From contig JANQRM010000062.1 of assembly GCA_028284565.1 (NCBI GenBank), positions 1 through 7,200 of the forward strand: 7,200 bases of DNA, written 5' to 3'. The stretch comes from Anaerolineae bacterium. GTDB taxonomy: Bacteria; Chloroflexota; Anaerolineae; Aggregatilineales; Phototrophicaceae. Every line of letters begins with the position of its first letter. Position 1 is the first letter of the stretch. Below are positions 1-6,393 of this stretch, one piece after another. A program made the translations under genes and the position numbers. The notes beneath the pieces were generated by a model, which was given only the letters and a program-made list of their open reading frames with translations, was not told where the DNA came from and searched no databases.

Positions 1-138
1 GGTGTCCGTTGGTGTTTGGGTGCGGTCGCTAGGTAGGGTTTTGGTCGGGGCGGGTGTATTCACATTAGACTCAGCTGGGCTATTAAGATTGCAAGCGACT
101 AGTAGTAGAGATAGCAATACCGAACTTACAACGCGCAT
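1..138 (-). CDS. Putative lipoprotein, N-terminal part only (runs off the left edge)
   Basis: Reading the minus strand from an ATG at 138 gives 46 open codons to the window edge. The product begins MRVVSSVLLSLLLVACN: a short basic start, a hydrophobic core at residues 3-14 and a lipobox LVAC with Cys16. This is a type II signal peptide, so the protein should be lipidated at Cys16 and exported. Asn17 at +2 is a neutral residue. Residues 20-46 are rich in Thr, Pro, Ser and Asn, a flexible linker of the kind that often precedes the folded domain of surface lipoproteins. The start at 138 is preferred over in-frame ATGs at 165 and 168 because AAAGGA lies seven bases upstream and the signal peptide begins directly here. 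The functional domain is outside the window, so the role is unknown. The gene is divergent from the glycosyltransferase cluster and may or may not be related to it. Confidence 0.75.
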   Translation of the reverse strand, partial: MRVVSSVLLSLLLVACNLNSPAESNVNTPAPTKTLPSDRTQTPTDT

Positions 139-145
139 CGTTTCA

Positions 146-151
146 TCCTTT
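146..151 (-). promoter_or_regulatory. Ribosome binding site of the lipoprotein gene
   Basis: The minus strand reads AAAGGA, followed by seven bases and the ATG at 138. It is the best Shine-Dalgarno match in the divergent region and decides the start in favour of the ATG at 138 over those at 165 and 168. Confidence 0.6.
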
Positions 152-191
152 ACCGTTTCGATCATCATAATGTCGATTTATTCCCCTTGTC

Positions 192-221
192 ATTATACGA
201 TGAACTAACGATTGCTGTTCT
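192..221 (-). promoter_or_regulatory. Candidate sigma70-type promoter for the lipoprotein gene
   Basis: On the minus strand a perfect TATAAT (197 down to 192) is preceded, 18 bases upstream, by AGAACA (221 down to 216), which matches only the last three bases of the TTGACA consensus. Transcription would start near 185, giving a leader of about 47 bases that includes the AAAGGA site. The -10 is strong and the -35 is weak, so an activator could be involved. This is a prediction from sequence only. Confidence 0.45.
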
Positions 222-312
222 CTAACAAACCTATACATCTTTTGCGAAACCTTTTTGGCTATGATGGGTCTATAACATTAGGTACTCAACTATCTTTTGG
301 GTTGTTAAATCA

Positions 313-321
313 TGCTATACT
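313..321 (+). promoter_or_regulatory. Candidate extended -10 promoter for the glycosyltransferase operon
   Basis: TGCTATACT fits the extended -10 pattern TGnTATAAT with one mismatch. No good -35 hexamer is visible at 16-18 bases upstream, which is tolerated in extended -10 promoters. Transcription would start near 328, only about ten bases before the ATG at 338. This supports the ATG at 338 as the start of the first gene, because a transcript from here would lack the TTG at 212. The rest of the 139-337 gap shows no gene and no clear hairpin. Confidence 0.4.
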
Positions 322-337
322 ACACACTTTGGTCACT

Positions 338-1372
338 ATGAGGATTGCATTCGATTTGCAGGTCACACGTCAACTGAAAATTGGCTTCTTAGGGATGGTG
401 GTTAGCGCGCTGGCAATTGCCTTTATCCTCACGCAGATCAATGTGGGGCTGTTTTGGGATTCCTTGCGTCAGGCGCGATATGTGTTCCTTATTCCGACAA
501 TCCTATTTTTGTTGTTAGGGTTGGTCACACGGGCAATCCGCTGGCAGATTCTTTTGAATGGACGACTGCCACTTGTGCGTGCATTTAGCATTATGAATGT
601 TGCCTATCTGGTGAATGGGGTGTTGCCTCTGCGGATTGGTGAGGTGGCGCGAATTTACTTGGCGACACGAGTGCGGAAACCCGTCCCTGCGATGCAGACG
701 GCTGGCACGATTGTTGTTGAGCGTTTGTTGGATTTACTGGCGGTGGTTGTGCTGATGGCGTTGGCATTGGTCGCTGGGAATGATGTGCCAGAAGCCTTAC
801 GCTCGGCGGGATTGTTTTCTGGCGTGATAGCAGTGGTTGGATTTGGTATGTTAATTGTTTTTGCCCATCAGCATGCATTGTTAGAGCACGTGCTGGATTG
901 GTTCAAAGCTCGAATCCCGTTTCTGCAAAAGACGGCGATTGATGAATGGTTAGCGACTTTTTTGGATGGTCTGCAACCGTTGACTGACTTGCGATTGTTG
1001 ATACAAGCTGTCGGTTGGACAACCATTAGCTGGGTGTTATCGGTGATTGCTGGCTACATCTTGATGTTTGCGTTTTATCCACAAGGCGATTGGTCAGCTA
1101 CGGCACTGTATATCGCGGCGGCGGCGTTTGCGATTGCACTGCCGGCAGTACCGGGCAACATCGGCACGTATGAAGCCTCGATTATGTTGGCATTGACTGC
1201 ACTAGGGTATGAACAAGGTGCAACAGCGGTGGCTTTCGCGGTAATGGTTCATGCGGTGAATGTGTTCGTCCATGCGACGACAGGTGTGATTGGGTTTATT
1301 CAAGAGGGCATTTCGTTGGAGCAACTCTCTGACGGGGTGCAACAGATTCGACAAGAAAAGTTGCGTTCATGA
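338..1372 (+). CDS. Flippase-like membrane protein of the lysylphosphatidylglycerol synthase TM family (UPF0104/AglD-like)
   Basis: The 344-residue polytopic membrane protein belongs to the family that includes the membrane part of MprF and standalone AglD-like proteins, which accompany lipid and glycolipid pathways. Visible family motifs are NGVLPLRIGE at residues 93-102, ERLLD at 128-132 and PAVPGNIGTYE at 269-279. Hydrophobic segments lie near 14-32, 48-64, 84-97, 127-147, 157-176, 223-247, 255-270 and 296-320, and the length is normal for standalone members. The reading frame stays open back to a TTG at 212, but the extra 42 residues look unlike the family N-terminus and contain the predicted promoter, so I chose the ATG at 338. 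The Shine-Dalgarno match before it is poor. The stop overlaps the next start in an ATGA. The transported or acted-on lipid cannot be deduced; a role in moving or positioning a lipid-linked glycan is inference. Confidence 0.85.
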   Translation: MRIAFDLQVTRQLKIGFLGMVVSALAIAFILTQINVGLFWDSLRQARYVFLIPTILFLLLGLVTRAIRWQILLNGRLPLVRAFSIMNVAYLVNGVLPLRIGEVARIYLATRVRKPVPAMQTAGTIVVERLLDLLAVVVLMALALVAGNDVPEALRSAGLFSGVIAVVGFGMLIVFAHQHALLEHVLDWFKARIPFLQKTAIDEWLATFLDGLQPLTDLRLLIQAVGWTTISWVLSVIAGYILMFAFYPQGDWSATALYIAAAAFAIALPAVPGNIGTYEASIMLALTALGYEQGATAVAFAVMVHAVNVFVHATTGVIGFIQEGISLEQLSDGVQQIRQEKLRS

Positions 1373-2541
1373 CAGACAATGGCGAGAAGCTGAGAGTTCT
1401 CATTTGTTTACAGTATTACTATCCGCATCTCACGGGTTTGACGAAGCATGTACAGATGGTGGCAGAGGAATTGGTTCGGCGTGGACACGAAGTCACGGTG
1501 TTGACAGCACGCTATCGGAATGATTTACCCCGTGATGAGGAGTTGCACAATGGGGTGCGGGTTGTGCGCTTGTGGTCGCCAATACGATTAAGTCGGGGGA
1601 TGTTGATGCCGGCTTATCCGTGGGCGGCGTTGGGACTGATGCGACAACATGATGTGGTGAGTATCCACACGCCAATGGCAGAGACGGCATTAATTAGTGT
1701 GCTAGCCAAAATTGCAGGCGTTCCGGTAGTGGCGACCCATCACGGGGATTTGGTCTTGCCGGATGGATTTGTGAATCGGACGATTAGCAATATTGTGTTT
1801 GCGATGTATCAGTATATGGCGAAACGGGCAGGACGGTTGATTGCGTATAGTCAAGATTATGCGGAGAACTCGTATTACTTGAAACCCTTCTTAGAAAAGG
1901 TCACACCGAATTATCCGCCAATACAAGCTCCGACACCGAATCCTGACAAAGTAAAAGAATTACGTGAGCAGTGGCGTTGTGATGATGGTCCCATTATTGG
2001 TTATTCAGGGAGATTTGTGCAAGAAAAACGCCCAGATTTGTTGATTCAAGCGTTAGAGGTAATTAACGAAACCTATCCGAAAGCGCGCACGGTCTTTGCG
2101 GGTGAGTATGACATCAAATATGAAGATACGTGGGAACGTCACCAGTCATTGGTCAAGCAGTATAAAGAGCAACTCATCTTTTTGGGATTGTTGACGGATA
2201 TGCAAGATATGGCGAACTTCTATGCGGCGTGTGATGTGGTGGTCTTGCCAAGTGATACCGAATGCTTTGCCTTAGTTCAAGTGGAAGCGATGCTCTGTGG
2301 TACTCCGATGGTGATGACGGATATACCGGGTGGACGAGTACCCGTAACCGTTACAGGGATGGGCAAACTGGCTAAACAGGGAGATTGGCAGTCGATTGGT
2401 GAGGCAACGGTTGAGGTCTTGCAGAATCTCGATTCGTTTACAAAATCACGCGAACATATCGAAAACATCTTTTCCTTTGAAAATACAGTGGATACCTATG
2501 TCCAGATTTTTCGAGAGCAAGTCCAGAAGGTGAATGCATAA
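1369..2541 (+). CDS. Glycosyltransferase family 4 (GT-B fold, retaining)
   Basis: The 390-residue cytoplasmic enzyme is predicted to transfer a sugar from a nucleotide-sugar donor to a lipid or glycan acceptor. The N-terminal Rossmann domain (about 7-180) starts LRVLICLQYYYP, has a loop PHLTGLTKH at 19-27 and RRGHEVTVLTAR at 38-49, then VVATHHGD at 120-127. The C-terminal donor domain begins around 208 with GYSGRFVQEKRPDLL at 211-225, where Arg215 and Lys220 match the donor-phosphate contacts of the family. The E-x7-E motif is ECFALVQVE, with Glu298 and Glu306, followed by CGTPMVMTDIPGG. One oddity is that the usual EGFG-type sequence reads ECFA, replacing both glycines. Length is normal. The start overlaps the previous stop by four bases, so translation is probably coupled. 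Donor and acceptor are unknown. The operon context of flippase-like protein, methyltransferase and GT-C enzymes suggests envelope glycan assembly. Confidence 0.9.
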   Translation: MTDNGEKLRVLICLQYYYPHLTGLTKHVQMVAEELVRRGHEVTVLTARYRNDLPRDEELHNGVRVVRLWSPIRLSRGMLMPAYPWAALGLMRQHDVVSIHTPMAETALISVLAKIAGVPVVATHHGDLVLPDGFVNRTISNIVFAMYQYMAKRAGRLIAYSQDYAENSYYLKPFLEKVTPNYPPIQAPTPNPDKVKELREQWRCDDGPIIGYSGRFVQEKRPDLLIQALEVINETYPKARTVFAGEYDIKYEDTWERHQSLVKQYKEQLIFLGLLTDMQDMANFYAACDVVVLPSDTECFALVQVEAMLCGTPMVMTDIPGGRVPVTVTGMGKLAKQGDWQSIGEATVEVLQNLDSFTKSREHIENIFSFENTVDTYVQIFREQVQKVNA

Positions 2542-3406
2542 CGTGGTGGATTTGGCAACAATCGATAAGATGACTCGCAATGAAGCGGATATGTCTTTCA
2601 AGAAGCGGGCACGCACCATCTTTGAGTGGGTTGACCCGAAGCCGGATGATGTGATTTTGGACATGCCTTGTGGACGTGGCTTTTATTTGAATATGTTTCG
2701 TCATGTGAGTGATTGCCAATTACACGGGGCGGAACTCGACCAAGAGGTGATTTTGAAAGCTAAGCGGAATGTTGGTCATTTAGAGGGCGTGACGCTAACG
2801 AATGCCAATATTTATCAGTTGCCGTATCCCGATAATACATTTGATGCAGTGATATGCTCGGAGATTTTGGAGCATATTGAGGATGATGTTGCTGGACTTA
2901 ATGAAGTCTATCGCGTCCTAAAGCCGAATGGGATAGTGGCAATTACAGTGCCACATGCAAATTATCCCTTTTGGTGGGACCCGATTAATAAGACGTTGGA
3001 GACTGTTCTCAACAGGCATATTCAGCACGGTGTTTTTGCGGGAATCTGGGCGAATCATGTTCGTTTGTATACGCCTGAACAATTGAATTCGGCTGTGTAT
3101 GAGGCGGGTTTTATTATTGAGGACGAGCGTTCCTTTACGCACTATTGCTTCCCTTTCATTCATAATTTGGTTTATGGCATTGGGATGCCTTTGCTGGAGT
3201 CAGGCTTATTACCCGATTCAATGGCAGATGTAGCAGACCGCACCTCATTTGATGATGAGAAGAATGGCAGTTTACTGAACCCGATTAACTTGGGCTTGAA
3301 GATGTTTAACTTTTTTGACCGCAAGAATGTGATGAATGAGCCAGACGGACGCTCGACAGTGAACTTGGCAATTAAGGGACGGAAACCGCATGACGCAACC
3401 GGATGA
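2534..3406 (+). CDS. Class I SAM-dependent methyltransferase (Methyltransf_11-like)
   Basis: The 290-residue predicted soluble methyltransferase has the S-adenosylmethionine pocket at ILDMPCGRGF (41-50), the acidic residue ending strand 2 at AELD (66-69), LPYPDNTFDAVICSEILEH (96-114) covering motif II/post-II, and the RVLKPNG turn (127-133). Residues 140-290 are a substrate-side extension rich in aromatic residues (FWWDP, HYCFPF) that may sit near a membrane or bind a lipid or sugar; this is inference. The start is uncertain. The ATG at 2534 overlaps the glycosyltransferase by eight bases, but the AGAAGG before it is only three bases away; GTG codons at 2543 and 2546 are better spaced, and the ATG at 2570 would remove 12 residues without harming the core fold. 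The gene's end overlaps the next gene by 17 bases. The methyl acceptor cannot be read from the sequence. Confidence 0.85.
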   Translation: MHNVVDLATIDKMTRNEADMSFKKRARTIFEWVDPKPDDVILDMPCGRGFYLNMFRHVSDCQLHGAELDQEVILKAKRNVGHLEGVTLTNANIYQLPYPDNTFDAVICSEILEHIEDDVAGLNEVYRVLKPNGIVAITVPHANYPFWWDPINKTLETVLNRHIQHGVFAGIWANHVRLYTPEQLNSAVYEAGFIIEDERSFTHYCFPFIHNLVYGIGMPLLESGLLPDSMADVADRTSFDDEKNGSLLNPINLGLKMFNFFDRKNVMNEPDGRSTVNLAIKGRKPHDATG

Positions 3407-6293
3407 TTTCCAACCTGATAATTCAGAAAATGAGATTCCCGAAGAGGAGTTGCGATTTGCGCCTCTATCTGAGGACAGGACAACTAGTGACGACTCATTC
3501 GATTCTGCTGAGCAAGATATTGTTGAGTCAGAGGCTGAAACAGACGATTTTGCATCGCTAACTTTAGCGGAAGTTATCGGGCGATTTCGCAAGTCCCCGC
3601 GTGAGACATGGCGCGCTTTTAAGCAAGTGACGCAAGATTCGCGAACATCGCAACAAATTGAGCAGTATCCCATCCCCGATGTTGAGATTGAAACTGCACA
3701 GCCACCGGAGCCGATAGAAGACGTTTCACAAATTGAAGTTGTTCTTCCAGACGAGCCATCCACAGTAGAACAGTTAGAAGTGGCCTCCACACGTCAGCCG
3801 AAGCCATTTCCACGAGCAAACAATCGACAAGCGGTGCGTTGGATACTCTATTTTGCATCGTTTCTGATTGCCTTGTTGGGTAGTAGCATTCTAGTCGATT
3901 CGCCGATTCGTACTGAAAATACGGCATTAGTGGCTGGAACACCATATCTGATTATCGCTTTCTTGTTGTGGCTCGGCGCGGACATTTTTGGACATTGGGA
4001 CTCCATTCAAGCATGGTGGGCAACGCGCAATCGACTGGAGAAATTGCAATTTGAATTGCGACTTGTTCCCCTTTCGTTGATTATTATGAGTGTGATTACC
4101 TTTTTGCAATCCTTCCATGCGCCTGCGGACGAGGTGCTGTCAATTGTCAGTCGAGGTGTGCAATGGATTGCGTTAGCCGTGATTGCATGGGTGATTGTTG
4201 AGATTGGCTTACGGCTGTTCCAGAATCGGCTGATGGATGAACCAGAGCAAAAACGGCAATGGTTGGGTGATGAGGATGAAATCAAGTCCGAATCGGCAAT
4301 ATCTGAAAACATCGTTTCAAGTCCGCCTTGGTGGATGGCTATCCCACCATCACGCTTTTTCTTCGCGGGTTTGGCGGTGATGCTAAGTGTCATCACATGG
4401 ACAGGCACAGTCGGCAATTTCATGTCTTTCACGACCTTCCTCATTTGGCTAGCGAGTGTTGTGGCTTGGTCGTTTGTATTCGCCCCTTTTGGTTGGAATA
4501 TTTTCGATGTTATCCGCGAAAAAGTGGAGTGGGTACAACGGTTTAACCTGCGTGACAATCTAGGTTTTGTTGTGGCATTTGTAGTAATCATACTGCTAGG
4601 TGCGATATTCCGCCTGGATAATCTGGCAGAATTTCCGCCTGAATTGACGAGCGACCATCTGGAAAAATTGCTGGATTCTCAGCGTGTGGTGGAGGGACAG
4701 TACAATATCTTCTTCGCCAACAATGGGGGACGTGAACCCCTACAGATGTATCTGATGGCGTTGTTCTCTCATCTGCCGGGACAGGGAATCAATCATGATT
4801 CGCTGAAGTTGCTGGCGGCAATTGAGAGTTTGATTACCTTGCCTTTCTTCTTCTGGATGGGGAAGGAAGTGATTGGAGATCGTGACCGTCGGTTGGGGAT
4901 TTGGGTTGGATTGTTGATGATGGGACTGGTCGCTGTTAGTTACTGGCATGTGACGATTACCCGACAGGCGTTGCGGATTGTGCTAACTCCATTGGTGACT
5001 TCGCTGTTGATAATCTATCTCAGTCGGGCGATGCGACACAATAAACGCTGCGATTTTATTAAAGTAGGCTTAATTCTGGGCTTTGGTTTGTATACCTATC
5101 AAGCAGTACGGATGTTACCGATTGTGGTAGTATTGGGCGTGGGATTAGCGATTCTGCTCAAAGCAAATACCAACAAAGAAAGATTGTGCTATGTTGTCAA
5201 TTTAGTAGTGGTGGTGTGGCTATCCTTTATGGTGTTCTTGCCACTCTTCCACTATTCTGTCGAAGAGCCAGAGCATTTCTGGTTACGGACGGCTGGGCGG
5301 ATATTGGGCGATGATGTCATTCAAGAGACCCTACCCGATGGTCGGATCGTGGAGCGTCATCCGTCGATGCAAGAGCAGTTGGATGCCTTTAATGCCAACT
5401 TGCCGATTATCACCAGTAATATCCGCAATGCCTTATTGCTCTTCAATTGGAAAGGCGATGTTGGCTGGATTAGTGGTGTGCCGAATCATCCTCAGATGGA
5501 TCGATATGCTGGGGCATTACTGATTGTTGGCTTGGCAGGCTGGCTCATGTTGGGTTTCCGGCGACGGCGCGACCCTGTGATTTGGCTGATTGTGCCGATG
5601 ATTTTCATTATGCTGATGCCCTCTGCATTGTCGATTGCCCAACCCTTTGAGAATCCGAGTGCGACCCGCACGAGTGGGGCGATTCCGCCATCGTTTTTGA
5701 TTGTGGCATTTGCGCTCGCAGTACTGGCAAAAGGCATAGTGGATTTGCTCAAAGATCGTCGAGGCTTGGCGATTGCTGTGGGGCTGTCGGGCTTTGTGAT
5801 TCTAGGATCATATACAGCGAATCGACATCTCTATTTTGTGGGATATCCACCTTACTATATCTCAAATTCACTGCCCTATTCTGAAACGGGTGATGTGATT
5901 CGTGAGTTTGCGTTGACGAATGGCTCTTATAGTAACGTCTTTATGATTGCCTTTCCGCACTGGATGGGGCACCGTGAGATGGGTATGGCGGCTGGCTTGA
6001 CGGATTGGCCCAACGGCATTGTCGCACTGGATCATGTGCCGTCATTCTTATATCAATCTTCCTTGCGCCGTGATTTTTATCAACTTGACCCCGACTTACC
6101 GATTCGTTTCCTCCATTCGCTTGATGACGAGGCAACGGATGCTCAATTGCGAGAGTGGTTTCCAGAAGGGATTGGCTGGATTGTCGATAGCTATCAAGAT
6201 GGTGATGACTTTAGGGTATTTGAAGTGCCTGCTTTGGGAGAAGCACAGTTCACGAACTTCTTGTATCAAGAATTGGGTGACACGATTGAATAA
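3390..6293 (+). CDS. Large GT-C membrane glycosyltransferase (GT39/PMT-like) with acidic N-terminal tail and extra membrane segments
   Basis: The 967-residue protein probably transfers a sugar from a polyprenyl-phosphate donor on the outer face of the membrane. Residues 1-145 are acidic, low in hydrophobic residues and likely disordered in the cytoplasm. Six membrane segments follow (about 151-169, 183-200, 226-241, 255-275, 321-340, 346-366), split by an acidic linker at 281-312. The GT-C core begins at TM 390-408. Its first outer loop has FRLDNLAEFPPELTSDHLEK (407-426) with candidate catalytic Asp422, then NNGGREPLQMY (444-454). Ten more segments lie at about 471-809, with an outer loop containing FNWKGDVGW (685-693). 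Arg724-Arg727 and the basic stretch 781-791 fall on the cytoplasmic side, agreeing with the positive-inside rule. Residues 810-967 form a soluble outer domain. The ATG at 3390 has AAGGGA ten bases upstream and overlaps the methyltransferase by 17 bases. The acceptor is unknown. Confidence 0.85.
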   Translation: MTQPDDFQPDNSENEIPEEELRFAPLSEDRTTSDDSFDSAEQDIVESEAETDDFASLTLAEVIGRFRKSPRETWRAFKQVTQDSRTSQQIEQYPIPDVEIETAQPPEPIEDVSQIEVVLPDEPSTVEQLEVASTRQPKPFPRANNRQAVRWILYFASFLIALLGSSILVDSPIRTENTALVAGTPYLIIAFLLWLGADIFGHWDSIQAWWATRNRLEKLQFELRLVPLSLIIMSVITFLQSFHAPADEVLSIVSRGVQWIALAVIAWVIVEIGLRLFQNRLMDEPEQKRQWLGDEDEIKSESAISENIVSSPPWWMAIPPSRFFFAGLAVMLSVITWTGTVGNFMSFTTFLIWLASVVAWSFVFAPFGWNIFDVIREKVEWVQRFNLRDNLGFVVAFVVIILLGAIFRLDNLAEFPPELTSDHLEKLLDSQRVVEGQYNIFFANNGGREPLQMYLMALFSHLPGQGINHDSLKLLAAIESLITLPFFFWMGKEVIGDRDRRLGIWVGLLMMGLVAVSYWHVTITRQALRIVLTPLVTSLLIIYLSRAMRHNKRCDFIKVGLILGFGLYTYQAVRMLPIVVVLGVGLAILLKANTNKERLCYVVNLVVVVWLSFMVFLPLFHYSVEEPEHFWLRTAGRILGDDVIQETLPDGRIVERHPSMQEQLDAFNANLPIITSNIRNALLLFNWKGDVGWISGVPNHPQMDRYAGALLIVGLAGWLMLGFRRRRDPVIWLIVPMIFIMLMPSALSIAQPFENPSATRTSGAIPPSFLIVAFALAVLAKGIVDLLKDRRGLAIAVGLSGFVILGSYTANRHLYFVGYPPYYISNSLPYSETGDVIREFALTNGSYSNVFMIAFPHWMGHREMGMAAGLTDWPNGIVALDHVPSFLYQSSLRRDFYQLDPDLPIRFLHSLDDEATDAQLREWFPEGIGWIVDSYQDGDDFRVFEVPALGEAQFTNFLYQELGDTIE

Positions 6294-6328
6294 TCATGAG
6301 GAATTTGAGCAAGTCTTGTGTAATGAGT

Positions 6329-6358
6329 TTGAGCCAGAATCCGTTTTACCTTTATAGT
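6329..6358 (+). promoter_or_regulatory. Candidate promoter for the second GT-C gene
   Basis: TTGAGC (6329-6334), an 18-base spacer and TATAGT (6353-6358) resemble a sigma70-type promoter, with four and five of six consensus bases. Transcription would begin near 6365, leaving about 29 bases before the ATG at 6394. The gap 6294-6393 has no obvious terminator hairpin, so read-through from the upstream operon is also likely and this would be an internal promoter. Confidence 0.35.
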
Positions 6359-6382
6359 TGAAAAAGGCACTTGAACAATATC

Positions 6383-6387
6383 GAAGG
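6383..6387 (+). promoter_or_regulatory. Ribosome binding site of the second GT-C gene
   Basis: GAAGG lies six bases before the ATG at 6394. It supports that start over the in-frame TTG at 6358, which directly follows an in-frame TAG. Confidence 0.6.
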
Positions 6388-6393
6388 TCGTTT

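Noticed and set aside
2..208. 68-codon plus-strand open frame at the left edge
   Set aside because: It lies opposite the lipoprotein start, has no family features, and the minus-strand frame has a signal peptide, lipobox and ribosome binding site.
227..252. Direct repeat AAACCT at 227-232 and 247-252, spaced 20 bases start to start
   Set aside because: Two helical turns would suit an operator, but a six-base repeat in AT-rich intergenic DNA is easily due to chance.
212..337. 42-codon N-terminal extension of the flippase-like protein from a TTG
   Set aside because: There is no ribosome binding site, the predicted -10 lies inside it, and the residues do not resemble the family N-terminus.
3272..3790. 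172-codon minus-strand open frame opposite the methyltransferase and GT-C junction
   Set aside because: It is Ser/Cys-rich, the antisense shadow of the acidic GT-C tail, with no start signal or recognisable domain.
4007..4591. 194-codon minus-strand open frame
   Set aside because: It is a Ser/Thr/Asn-rich shadow of the membrane segments of the GT-C gene, with no domain features.
6019..6357. 112-codon plus-strand open frame crossing the end of the large GT-C gene
   Set aside because: Most of it overlaps the well-supported GT-C C-terminal domain in another frame, and it has no family motif.
6296..6361. 21-residue open frame (MRNLSKSCVM start) in the gap before the second GT-C gene
   Set aside because: It has no ribosome binding site and no features of a known small protein; it overlaps the candidate promoter.
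6294..6393. Possible terminator between the two GT-C genes
   Set aside because: No GC-rich hairpin followed by a T run could be found.
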